A DNA stretch of 64,000 nt. Source: Microbacterium flavescens. Lineage in GTDB: Bacteria > Actinomycetota > Actinomycetes > Actinomycetales > Microbacteriaceae. The stretch covers positions 620,001 through 684,000 of the forward strand of contig NZ_JAFIWA010000001.1 of the NCBI RefSeq assembly GCF_018588945.1, read 5' to 3'. This document shows, in pieces, positions 37,825 to 46,740 of the stretch. A program made the translations under genes and the position numbers. The notes under the pieces are model-generated. The model saw only the letters and a list, made by a program, of their open reading frames with translations. It was not told where the DNA came from and made no database searches. Position 1 is the first letter of the stretch. Each line of letters starts with the position of its first letter.

Positions 37825-39071
37825 GCACATCGGATGCCGCGACCCCGCGCGATGCGCACGGCCGGGCCGCGGCATCCGATCTCCTGCTCGCGCGCGTGGT
37901 GCGTGAGGAGTCCGGCAGACTCGTCGCGACCCTGACCCGGTCGTTCGGCAGTCTCGACGTCGCCGAGGAGGCTGTCGCCGAGGCCGTGGAGGAGGCGCTG
38001 CGGGCGTGGCGTGTCCGCGGGATCCCGCCGAAGCCCGAGGCATGGCTCACGCAGGCCGCGCGGCACAACGCGCTCGACCGCCTGCGCCGCGAGAAGGGCC
38101 TCCGCGACAAGCTGCCTCTGGTCGTGTCCAGGCCCGATTCCGAGCCGGGCGAGCCGCCGGAAGCGGACGAGCGCCTCCCGCTGCTGTTCGGATGCTGCCA
38201 CCCTGCCCTCTCACCCGACGCGCAGCTCGCGCTGACGCTGCGGGCGGTCTGCGGCCTGACCACCGCGCAGATCGCTCGCGCGACGTTCAGCGCCGACGCC
38301 GCGGTGGGTCAGCGCATCGTGCGGGCCAAGCGCAAGATCGGCGCAGCGGGCATCCCGCTGCGCGTCCCGGAAGGGCCGGAGCGGGCCGAGCGGCTCGACA
38401 TCGTGCTGGCGATCGTGTCGGTCATGTACAGCGAAGCCCATCTGGTGGCGGGGAGGGACGCCGCGGCCGACCGCGATCTCGCCGACGACGCTGTGTGGCT
38501 CGCGCGTGTGATCGCGCAGGCGCTGCCGCGCGAGCCTGAGGCGCAGGGGCTGCTCGCCCTGCTGCTGTTCCACCGGGCCCGCGAGTCCGCGCGCGCCGTC
38601 GACGGCGAGCTGGTGCTGCTCGCCGACCAGGACCGCTCGCGGTGGGACGCCGGGCTGCTCGCCGAGGCCCGCGCGGCTCTCGAACGCGCGGCACGGCTGC
38701 GCCGGCCGGGGCGCTGGCAGCTGCATGCCGCGATCGCGGCGTGCCACGCGGATGCCTCGAGCGCCGCGGCGACCGACTGGCTCCAGGTGCTCACGCTCTA
38801 CGACATGCTGCTCGCGTACGACCCGACACCGGTGGTGCGGCTCAATCGCGCCGTCGCCCTGGCGCGCATCGACGGGCCGGAGTCTGCGCTCGCCGAAGTG
38901 GACGCACTCGAGGACGCGCTGGCTCGCTCCCACCTGTGGCACGCGGTGCGCGCGTCGCTCCTGCGCGACCTGGGTCGCGACGACGACGCGCTCGCCGCAG
39001 ACCTGCGCGCACTCGAGCACACCGCGAACGAGGCCGAGAGGCGGCTGCTCGCGGCGCGCATCGAGGGGTGA
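37821..39071 (+). CDS. ECF sigma factor with C-terminal TPR-like extension (DGPF-associated group)
   Basis: 416-residue regulator. Sigma region 2 covers about residues 25-95 (SLDVAEEAVAEAVEEALRAW, PKPEAWLTQAARHNALDRLRR) and region 4 about 130-185 (LTTAQIARATFSADAAVGQRIVRAKRKI). The LLFGCCHPALSP motif between them marks this group. The C-terminal ~230 residues are helical repeats (DUF6596/TPR), thought to replace an anti-sigma factor. The GTG overlaps the DGPF stop. The start codon region and operon layout are standard for the group. Confidence 0.92.
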   Translation: MSTSDAATPRDAHGRAAASDLLLARVVREESGRLVATLTRSFGSLDVAEEAVAEAVEEALRAWRVRGIPPKPEAWLTQAARHNALDRLRREKGLRDKLPLVVSRPDSEPGEPPEADERLPLLFGCCHPALSPDAQLALTLRAVCGLTTAQIARATFSADAAVGQRIVRAKRKIGAAGIPLRVPEGPERAERLDIVLAIVSVMYSEAHLVAGRDAAADRDLADDAVWLARVIAQALPREPEAQGLLALLLFHRARESARAVDGELVLLADQDRSRWDAGLLAEARAALERAARLRRPGRWQLHAAIAACHADASSAAATDWLQVLTLYDMLLAYDPTPVVRLNRAVALARIDGPESALAEVDALEDALARSHLWHAVRASLLRDLGRDDDALAADLRALEHTANEAERRLLAARIEG

Positions 39072-39072
39072 C

Positions 39073-39249
39073 GCGTTTCGTCTCGCTGCGCTCGCTCGAC
39101 GACCCGGGGGAATGGTGTGGCGTTTCGTCTCGCTGCGCTCGCTCAACGACCCGGGGTGGCCGTGACGCGTTCGTCTCGCTGCGCTCGCTCAACGACCGAC
39201 GGAGTCCCGGGTCGTTGAGCGAGGGAGCGGAGCGACCGAGACGAAACGC
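39073..39249. repeat. cluster of four REP-like repeats
   Basis: Four copies of a ~35-base unit fill the gap between the convergent ECF sigma and trpEG genes: 39073-39107, 39120-39154 and 39167-39198 in one orientation (GCGTTTCGTCTCGCTGCG then CTCGCTCAACGACCC) and 39207-39249 inverted (CGGGTCGTTGAGCGAG...ACGAAACGC). Copies three and four form an inverted repeat that would make a strong hairpin. A fifth copy is at 32692-32726 and a decayed one at 16628-16656. Confidence 0.75.
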
Positions 39250-39250
39250 G

Positions 39251-41203
39251 TCACCGCGCGAGCGGCGTCAGCGCGTGCGACACGAGGCGTTCGAGCGTGG
39301 TCATGCCGTCGCGCGACAGGATCGACTCGAGGTGACCCTGCACCGACGCGTAGCCGGGTCCGCGGAGCGCGTATACGTCGCCGGTCGCCGGGTCGGCGGC
39401 CACTTCCGTCTCGCCGACCTCGGCCACCCCGGCCGCCACGCGCGCGGTGAACGTGTTGTAGAAGCCGATCGATGCCGGCATCCCGAACACGTCCACGGTC
39501 TTCTGGAGGCCCTGGTGCGGCGCGGCGAGCGGGGCGAGGTCGATGCCGACGGAGTCGGCCAGGATCTGATGGCTGAGGCAGACCGCGAGGATCGGGCGCC
39601 GTGCCTCCCGCCGGCGGGCGACGACCTCGCGCATGCGGCGCAGACGCGGGTTCGAGGGATCGCGCGGGTCGCCCGGACCGGGGCCCGACACGACGAGCTC
39701 GGCCTCGTCGAGCTGGTCGTCGGTCACGTCGCTCCAGGGAACGATGGTCACGTCGAGGCCGAGGTGGCGCAGCTGGTGGGCGAGCATCGTCGTGAAGCGG
39801 TCCTCGGCATCGACGACCAGCGCCGACCGGCCCGCGAACGGTCCGGGCTCTCCGGTCTCCTGAGGGTTCAGCCAGAAGCCGGCGAGCCGCGCGTTGCGCG
39901 AGCCCAGCAGGGCGGCGATCTCGGGGTCGTCGGCGAGCCGCCGCGGCTCGGCAGCCGGAGCGTCCTCGTCGATGGCGGCGGACAATGCGGCGGCGGGAAC
40001 CTCAGCGGCGAGCAGCGGGGCGGGGTCGCGCGGAATCGCGCCGATCGCGCCGAGCACGCCGGCGGCCTTGCCGTGGGTCTCGCCGACCTCTCCGTACGGG
40101 TCGGAGTGGCGCACGAGCGTTGCACCGACGGGAACCCGCAGGCGCCCGCCTTCGAGGTAGGCCGTGCGGATCAGGATCGGGGCGTCGAGATCGTGGGTCG
40201 GCTCGCCGTCGGCCACCGTCGGGCGGGGCGTGAACAGGGCGGCCACGCCGGAGTAGTAGCCGCGCGGAGTGCGCTCGTGTCGAGTGATGACCGTGCACGC
40301 GTTCTGCATCGGCGAGCCGGTCACGGTCGGAGCGAACATCGTCTCGCGCAGGATGTCGCGCGGGTCGAGGCGGCTGCGCCCGCGCAGCACGTACTCGGTG
40401 TGCGTCAGGCGCGACATCTCCTTCAGGTGCGGACCGGTGATGCGGCCGCCATCCGAGCAGACGGCGCTCATCATCTTGAGCTCCTCATCGACGACCATGA
40501 AGAGCTCCTCGGTCTCCTTCGTCGACTCCAGGAACTCGCTGAGCGTCTCGGGGGTGGCGCCGCCGGCGGGATGACGGAACGTGCCCGAGATGGGATTCAT
40601 CGTCACGACGCCGTCCTGCGCGCTCACGTGAGCCTCGGGGCTCGCGCCGACCGCGACGTGGCCCGGTGTGACGACGGCGAAGGTCCAGTACGCGCCACGC
40701 TCGTACTCGAGCAGCGCGCGGAACCAGGTGAGTGCCGCGGTGGCGGGCTCCACTCCGACCGCGGCGGTGAAGTCGCGGCGGATGACGAAGTTCGCGCCCT
40801 CGCCGCGCCCGATCTCGTCGGCGATCACGCGGCGCACGATGTCGGCGTAGGCCTCGTCGGCGATGTCGAAGCCGGCGTCCTCGAGCGGCACCGTCTCGCC
40901 GGGCAGCTGCGCGAGCACGTCGTCGCGAGGGAGCGCGCCGCGCTCCGAAACCACCAGGCAGCGCAGCGGCGCGCCGTCGTCATGGCATTCGAAGCCGCGC
41001 TCGGTGACCTGGCGGAACGGCACCAGGGCGAGCACCTCACGCGGCGTGCCCGATGCGTCGAGCAGCGGGATATCGGCGAGGAGGGCGACGTCGATCACCT
41101 CGCCGGTGAGGACCTCGACGGTCGCGCCGTCGCGGGCGATGAGCGCGAACGGGATGCCTCGCGCAGCCAGTTCACGGAGGGAGAGGGGAGCGGGCCCGGT
41201 CAT
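39251..41203 (-). CDS. fused anthranilate synthase TrpE-TrpG (PhzE-like architecture)
   Basis: 650-residue fusion. The chorismate-binding domain spans about residues 110-400, with GASPEAHV, NPISGTFR, KMMSAVCSDGG, FAPTVTGSPM and RGYYSGV. The glutamine amidotransferase domain (about 437-640) has GPGPGDPRD, nucleophile Cys in AVCLSHQIL, and the His-Glu pair in QGHLESIL. It should make anthranilate from chorismate and glutamine for tryptophan synthesis. The same domain order occurs in PhzE of phenazine synthesis, but the upstream leader peptide with two Trp codons and an attenuator points to tryptophan. No other trp gene is adjacent. Confidence 0.9.
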   Translation of the reverse strand: MTGPAPLSLRELAARGIPFALIARDGATVEVLTGEVIDVALLADIPLLDASGTPREVLALVPFRQVTERGFECHDDGAPLRCLVVSERGALPRDDVLAQLPGETVPLEDAGFDIADEAYADIVRRVIADEIGRGEGANFVIRRDFTAAVGVEPATAALTWFRALLEYERGAYWTFAVVTPGHVAVGASPEAHVSAQDGVVTMNPISGTFRHPAGGATPETLSEFLESTKETEELFMVVDEELKMMSAVCSDGGRITGPHLKEMSRLTHTEYVLRGRSRLDPRDILRETMFAPTVTGSPMQNACTVITRHERTPRGYYSGVAALFTPRPTVADGEPTHDLDAPILIRTAYLEGGRLRVPVGATLVRHSDPYGEVGETHGKAAGVLGAIGAIPRDPAPLLAAEVPAAALSAAIDEDAPAAEPRRLADDPEIAALLGSRNARLAGFWLNPQETGEPGPFAGRSALVVDAEDRFTTMLAHQLRHLGLDVTIVPWSDVTDDQLDEAELVVSGPGPGDPRDPSNPRLRRMREVVARRREARRPILAVCLSHQILADSVGIDLAPLAAPHQGLQKTVDVFGMPASIGFYNTFTARVAAGVAEVGETEVAADPATGDVYALRGPGYASVQGHLESILSRDGMTTLERLVSHALTPLAR

Positions 41204-41235
41204 GATCGGTCTTTCGTCGTGGGGGCGGTCGCCCT

Positions 41236-41267
41236 ACGAAAAAGAAGACCGCCCTGAGGGGCGGTCT
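41236..41267 (-). terminator. trp attenuator terminator
   Basis: On the minus strand AGACCGCCC pairs with GGGCGGTCT around a 4-base loop, followed by TTCTTTTTCG: a classic intrinsic terminator between the leader ORF and trpEG. The alternative antiterminator pairs GGCGGT after the leader stop (41289-41284) with ACCGCC of the terminator arm (41265-41260). Confidence 0.85.
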
Positions 41268-41288
41268 GAGGTCGCGCGAACCCACCGC

Positions 41289-41324
41289 CTATGCGGTGAG
41301 CCACCAGGTGAGGGTCGCGGACAT
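41289..41324 (-). CDS. trpL: trp leader peptide
   Basis: Eleven residues, MSATLTWWLTA, with two adjacent Trp codons. The ribosome stalls there when charged tRNA-Trp is scarce. The stop codon is followed by a CACCGC/GCGGTG hairpin (41298-41283) and then the terminator. The ATG is six bases after a minus-strand TAGGTT, so the leader ORF itself starts at or near the 5' end of the mRNA. Confidence 0.88.
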   Translation of the reverse strand: MSATLTWWLTA

Positions 41325-41330
41325 GCGCCG

Positions 41331-41336
41331 AACCTA
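41331..41336 (-). promoter_or_regulatory. trpL -10 box, overlapping the ltrA stop codon
   Basis: Minus-strand TAGGTT (41336-41331). Its TAG is also the stop codon of ltrA. The spacing of six bases to the trpL ATG indicates a leaderless leader peptide. Confidence 0.55.
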
Positions 41337-42569
41337 CCACAGCGGTGCGTGCCGGCTGACGCCGACTGCACGCCGCCTGCTCACGGATTCGGGGCCGACC
41401 ACCGCGATGGCGGGCGACGCCGCGACGAGGATGATGCCCACCCCGAGGGACGCTCCGAGGGCGACCGCCGCGACACCCGCCACGAGCACGGCGAACGCGC
41501 CGACGTGCAGCCACACCTGGAACACATTGAATGCCCTGACCAACAGGGTGGAGAGGACGAGGAGCAGCGTCTCGAACGCGAACACGGAGATCGCGATCGT
41601 CAGGATCGCGTACGTGGCGTCGACATGCGCATCGTGGGTGATCACGGTTGCGGCGAGGTGGAGCCCGGCACCCACGCCGATCAGCGAGCCGAACAGCGCG
41701 ATCTGGAGATAGCCCCACACGAATGCGCGCTCGCGGTGTTGCCCGAGCACCTTTCCGAACGGGATCGCGAAGTACATCCACCACATGCTGAAGGCGAGCG
41801 CGGTGCCGCCGAAGGCAACCAGTGCGGTCTCGAGGTTCCATCCCTGCACGGTGACGACCGCCGAGATCGCGAGGATCGTGCCGAGGATCACCTCACCCAG
41901 CGTGATGATCACCAGGAGGCCGTAGCGCTCCGCGATGTGGTGCGCGTGCCAGGGTGTGCGGCCGAAGCGGAGTTCGGCGAACAAGGGGCCGGCCAGCTCG
42001 AGGAGCATGAGCAGCGTGGTGAAGACGAGGGTGATGCCCACGGGCAGGGTCAGGAAGATGAGCGCGATCCACCCGACCTGCGCGATGGAGATGTTGATCG
42101 CGTACGCGAGGCATGTCCTGCGGCGCGCTTCGTCGTGGCGTGCAGCGCGCAGCCAGAGCGCCACCGTCGCGATGCGCATGATGACGTAGCCGGCGACCAT
42201 CACGCTGTTGTCCAAGTGCTCGCCGTGTTCGATCGATGAGAAGACGTCCGGCACGCCGAGGGCGACCACGAGGACACCCACCATGATGACGAGTGTCGCC
42301 ACCCGGAAGAAGACGTCGTCGGTGTCGTACGCGGAAGCGAGCCAGGTGTAGGTGATCCACGCCCAGGTGACCGCGAAGGTTCCGAAGGCGAAGCCCATCA
42401 GAGCTGCGGCCAGGTGGTCCACTTCCAGGTAGTGGGCCGCCTGCGACGAGATCTGCGAGAACGCGACCACGAACGTGAGGTCGAACAGCAGCTCCAACGG
42501 CGTCGCCGCGCGGTGCGCCTCGTGAGGGTCGCGTCCGGTCATGCGCCGCACGCGGTGGCTCAGACTCAT
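41334..42569 (-). CDS. ltrA: low temperature requirement protein A (LtrA family)
   Basis: 411-residue membrane protein with about twelve helices. The LtrA hallmark at the N-terminus is present: TPLELLFDLTFVVAFSQ. Further conserved parts are HHIAERYGLLVIITLGEVILG and WWMYF. The family was named from Listeria growth at low temperature; its biochemical function is not known. ATG 42569 lies six bases after minus-strand TACCTT (42581-42576), which favours it over upstream in-frame starts. Its stop codon overlaps the trpL promoter. Confidence 0.9.
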   Translation of the reverse strand: MSLSHRVRRMTGRDPHEAHRAATPLELLFDLTFVVAFSQISSQAAHYLEVDHLAAALMGFAFGTFAVTWAWITYTWLASAYDTDDVFFRVATLVIMVGVLVVALGVPDVFSSIEHGEHLDNSVMVAGYVIMRIATVALWLRAARHDEARRRTCLAYAINISIAQVGWIALIFLTLPVGITLVFTTLLMLLELAGPLFAELRFGRTPWHAHHIAERYGLLVIITLGEVILGTILAISAVVTVQGWNLETALVAFGGTALAFSMWWMYFAIPFGKVLGQHRERAFVWGYLQIALFGSLIGVGAGLHLAATVITHDAHVDATYAILTIAISVFAFETLLLVLSTLLVRAFNVFQVWLHVGAFAVLVAGVAAVALGASLGVGIILVAASPAIAVVGPESVSRRRAVGVSRHAPLW

Positions 42570-42654
42570 GCGGGAAAGGTACACCCGCCTAGCAGGACGG
42601 CGGCGTCCAGGCAAGCGCTCAGGCGACGGCCAGCCCCCGCGTGGCCACCCCGCG

Positions 42655-42660
42655 TAGGCT
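42655..42660 (+). promoter_or_regulatory. -10 box of ispG
   Basis: TAGGCT, seven bases before GTG 42668. GGAGG in the spacer may be chance, since a leaderless transcript would begin at or next to the GTG. Confidence 0.5.
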
Positions 42661-42667
42661 GGAGGTC

Positions 42668-43819
<1,152 letters not shown>

Positions 43820-43834
43820 CGCCCCCGGCACGCG

Positions 43835-44473
43835 TCAGGACAGCGTGCCGGCGGTCACCGCGAGGTCTTCGTGCACCCGCAGGCTCGTGCGGACCGCGAT
43901 CTCCAGAGCGCTCGCGATGTCGGCGAGCAGGAGGGACGAGGCATCCGCTGATCCGCCGTGCTCGGCAGCCCACGGCACATGGATGAACCCGGCGCGCGCG
44001 CCGCGGACGCCGGCCTCGTGCAGCGCGGTGAAGAACACGTGGTTGCACACGAACGTGCCTGCCGAATGCGAGACGGCCGATGGGATGCCGGCTGCCGCGA
44101 TGTCGCGCGCGATGGCTTTGACCGGCAGCGTCGCGAAATAGGCGGCCGGGCCGCCTGCGACGCTCGGCACGTCGACGGGCTGCGCGCCGGCGTTGTCGGG
44201 GATACGCGCATCGAGGAGATTGACCGCGATGCGCTCGACGGAGATCGTGCCGCGGTCGCCCGCGAGGCCGGTTGCGAGGATGACATCGGGCGAGTGCTCC
44301 GCGACGAGCTCGGTGAGTCGCGCTGCGGCGCCGTCGAAGGTCACCGGCAGGACAGCAGTGATCAGCGTCTCCGGCCCGCTCCAGCGCGCCGCGACGATGC
44401 CGACCGCCTCGCCGGAGGGGTTCGCGGGGTCGCCGCCGAACGGCTCGAAACCGGTCAAGAGGATCGTCGTCAC
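43835..44473 (-). CDS. pcp: pyrrolidone-carboxylate peptidase (pyroglutamyl peptidase I)
   Basis: 212-residue cysteine peptidase of family C15 that removes N-terminal pyroglutamate from peptides. The catalytic triad is E80 (ISVERIA), C143 (SAGTFVCNHVFF) and H165 (GFIHVP). The N-terminal ILLTGFEPFGGDPANPS is the family signature. The GTG at 44473 lies seven bases after minus-strand TAGCCT (44486-44481). Confidence 0.95.
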   Translation of the reverse strand: MTTILLTGFEPFGGDPANPSGEAVGIVAARWSGPETLITAVLPVTFDGAAARLTELVAEHSPDVILATGLAGDRGTISVERIAVNLLDARIPDNAGAQPVDVPSVAGGPAAYFATLPVKAIARDIAAAGIPSAVSHSAGTFVCNHVFFTALHEAGVRGARAGFIHVPWAAEHGGSADASSLLLADIASALEIAVRTSLRVHEDLAVTAGTLS

Positions 44474-44558
44474 CCGTCCAAGGCTACGGTCCAGACGATG
44501 CGTGGGCTGCCTCGCGCGGGCGGCGGGGGCGACGATGGGCCGCCGCTAGACTCGGGCG

Positions 44559-45389
44559 GTGCCCGCCCTCACCCCGGATCAGACCGCGGTGCTGGCTACG
44601 TGGCTTCCCGGCTTCACGATCGAGGACGACCTCAGCTGGGGCCAGACCGACACGGTCGTGCTGCGGATCCGGACCGAGGGCGGCGAGTACGTGGTCAAGG
44701 CCGGCGGCCCAGCCAACCACCACATCCTGCGAGAGCTGCAGGCCCATGACGGCGCGACGGATGTCTGGGTCGCCGAAGGCCGGGCCGCGCGCCTGCGCTT
44801 CGCGGACGCCGCCCGGCGCATCCTGGTCGTCGATCACCTCCCCGGCGTGCTCGCGGGGCCGACGCCGGCGGCGACCGACCCCGCCCTGCACCGGCAGGCG
44901 GGAGAGCTGCTCCGGCAGTTCCATGACCAGGCGTCGGTCGACGGCGCCGAAGCCGAGGAAGCCGCGAGGGCGTCGACGCTGAAGTGGCTCGACGCACCGC
45001 ATCGCATCGATCCCGCAACCGTGGTCACGCTGCGCGCGGCGTTGGCCGAGGCATCCGTCGATCCTCCTCCCGCGGTGCCGACGCACGGCGACTGGCAGCC
45101 GCGCAACTGGCTCGTCGACGAGGGCACTCTGCGGGTGATCGACTTCGGTCGATTCGCGCTCCGCGCGGCCGCGACCGACTTCGCGCGGCTGGCCGCCCGG
45201 GAGTGGCGTGCCAACCCGGATGCGGAGCGCGCGTTCTTCGAGGGGTACGGCGCCGACCCGCGGACTCCCCGGCACTGGCGGCTCGTGCGCCTGCGGGAGG
45301 CGGTCGCGACCGCGGTGTGGGCGTTCCAGGTGGGCGATGAGGAGTTCGAGCAGCAGGGGCATCGCATGATCGCCGAGGCGCTGGAGTGA
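44559..45389 (+). CDS. aminoglycoside phosphotransferase (APH)-family kinase
   Basis: 276-residue protein-kinase-fold phosphotransferase. The catalytic loop is THGDWQPRNWLV and the metal motif VIDFGR. The ATP Lys is in YVVKAGG. Most family members in actinobacteria phosphorylate small metabolites, not antibiotics, and nothing here shows resistance. GTG 44559 lies six bases after TAGACT (44547-44552). The stop overlaps the BenE gene (GTGA). Confidence 0.85.
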   Translation: MPALTPDQTAVLATWLPGFTIEDDLSWGQTDTVVLRIRTEGGEYVVKAGGPANHHILRELQAHDGATDVWVAEGRAARLRFADAARRILVVDHLPGVLAGPTPAATDPALHRQAGELLRQFHDQASVDGAEAEEAARASTLKWLDAPHRIDPATVVTLRAALAEASVDPPPAVPTHGDWQPRNWLVDEGTLRVIDFGRFALRAAATDFARLAAREWRANPDAERAFFEGYGADPRTPRHWRLVRLREAVATAVWAFQVGDEEFEQQGHRMIAEALE

Positions 45390-46576
45390 GCGCCGTGCAG
45401 CCCGCCGACCCGCTGTCGCGCCCCATCACCGCTGGAATCGTGACGGCGCTCGTCGGCTTCAGCAGCGCCTTCGTGATCGTTCTCACCGGCTTGCGCGCCG
45501 TCGGAGCCAGTCCGGCGCAGGCGGCGAGCGGCTTGCTCGCCGTATGCGTGACGATGGGACTCGGCTCGCTCGTGCTCGCGTGGCGATACCGGATGCCGAT
45601 CACCGTGGCCTGGTCGACGCCCGGCGCCGCGCTGCTCGCGGCCACCGGAGCCGTCGAGGGCGGCTGGCCCGCCGCAGTGGGCGCGTTCATCGTGGTCGGC
45701 GCACTCGTCGTGCTGACGGGGCTCTGGCCGCACCTCGGGCGCCTCATCGCCCGCATCCCGCCGTCGATCGCCCAGGCGATGCTCGCCGGTGTGCTGCTCC
45801 CGCTGTGCCTCGCGCCGATCACCGGGATCGTCGTCAACCCCTGGGGAGTCGTACCGGTCGTGCTGACGTGGCTCGTCTTCGCGCGTCTCGCGCCACGGTG
45901 GGCCGTGCCGCTCGCGTTCACGGCCGCCGCGGTCGTGGTGGGCGTCTCGCTCGCGCAGGAGGGGGCATCGGTCGACCCTGGCCTGCTGGTGCCGCGGGTC
46001 GAGCTGACGGTGCCGACCTTCACGCTCGGCGCGCTCGTGAGCATCGCGATCCCGCTGTACATCGTCACGATGGCCTCGCAGAATGTGCCCGGCGTCGCCA
46101 TCATGCGCAGCTTCGGCTACGAAGTGCCATGGCGGTCGGCGATGCTGGTCACGGGCGTCGGCACGGTGATCGGCGCCCCGGTCGGCGGCCATGCGATCAA
46201 CCTCGCTGCGATCAGCGCTGCGCTCGCGGCTGGTCCGGAGGCGGACGCCGACCCGAAGCGGCGCTGGGTCGCCGGAGTCTCGACCGGCGCAGCGAGCCTC
46301 GTGCTCGGCGGCGCCTCGGCGGCGTTCGCCGCCCTGGTGCTCCTCGCACCGGAGGCGGTGATTCCCGCCGTCGCCGGACTGGCGCTGTTCGCGGCGTTCG
46401 GAAACGCCGTGCAGCAGGCGATCGACGATCCGGGCGAGCGGATGCCCGCAGTGGTGACGTTCCTCGTGGCTGCGTCGGGCGTCGCGATCCTCGGCGTGAG
46501 CGCCGCCTTCTGGGCGCTCATCGCCGGTCTGGTGGTGCGCACCGTGCTGCACTTCGGGCGGCGGCGGCTCGGCTGA
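45386..46576 (+). CDS. BenE-family benzoate/H+ symporter-like protein
   Basis: 396-residue transporter with about eleven membrane helices. The BenE family pattern is clear: PITAGIVTALVGFSSAFVIVL, PITVAWSTPGAALLAATG, TMASQNVPGVAIMRSFGY and GAPVGGHAINLAAISAAL. The substrate (benzoate or another compound) cannot be told. No aromatic-degradation gene is nearby. Translationally coupled to the APH-like kinase. A palindromic element follows. Confidence 0.88.
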   Translation: MSAVQPADPLSRPITAGIVTALVGFSSAFVIVLTGLRAVGASPAQAASGLLAVCVTMGLGSLVLAWRYRMPITVAWSTPGAALLAATGAVEGGWPAAVGAFIVVGALVVLTGLWPHLGRLIARIPPSIAQAMLAGVLLPLCLAPITGIVVNPWGVVPVVLTWLVFARLAPRWAVPLAFTAAAVVVGVSLAQEGASVDPGLLVPRVELTVPTFTLGALVSIAIPLYIVTMASQNVPGVAIMRSFGYEVPWRSAMLVTGVGTVIGAPVGGHAINLAAISAALAAGPEADADPKRRWVAGVSTGAASLVLGGASAAFAALVLLAPEAVIPAVAGLALFAAFGNAVQQAIDDPGERMPAVVTFLVAASGVAILGVSAAFWALIAGLVVRTVLHFGRRRLG

Positions 46577-46590
46577 GCTCGCTCGCCGTG

Positions 46591-46670
46591 CGGAGAATCG
46601 GAGATTGTCGCGAACTCGCCGCGCCGAGGGCGTCCGCGCCGGCGTGTCGCCGAAGATCTCCGATTCTCCG
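46591..46670. repeat. 80-bp palindromic element with 15-bp perfect arms
   Basis: CGGAGAATCGGAGAT (46591-46605) is repeated as its exact reverse complement at 46656-46670, with a 50-base GC-rich centre. It is longer and more complex than a terminator and may be a REP or MITE-like element. It separates the BenE gene from the proS promoter. Confidence 0.65.
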
Positions 46671-46726
46671 ACAAGGTCCCGGCTGACCCGATGGCGGCTG
46701 ACGCCGGTCGCGGCATCCCACCGCCC

Positions 46727-46732
46727 TAGACT
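46727..46732 (+). promoter_or_regulatory. -10 box of proS
   Basis: TAGACT, eight bases before GTG 46741. It fits the leaderless pattern of this genome. Confidence 0.45.
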
Positions 46733-46740
46733 TGTCGCTC

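Noticed and set aside
39073..39249. Possible CRISPR array
   Set aside because: Only four copies, one inverted, with spacers of 12 bases or less, in a gap between convergent genes. It fits REP elements and no cas gene is near.
39251..41203. Phenazine biosynthesis PhzE
   Set aside because: Domain order is PhzE-like, but there are no other phz genes and a Trp-codon leader with attenuator controls it.
38642..41257. 871-residue plus-strand frame spanning the REP array and trpEG antisense
   Set aside because: Arg/Gly/His-rich shadow crossing an intergenic repeat cluster; trpEG on the other strand has complete domains and an attenuator.
44559..45389. Aminoglycoside resistance gene
   Set aside because: The APH fold is used by many metabolite kinases. 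No resistance-specific motif or mobile context is present.
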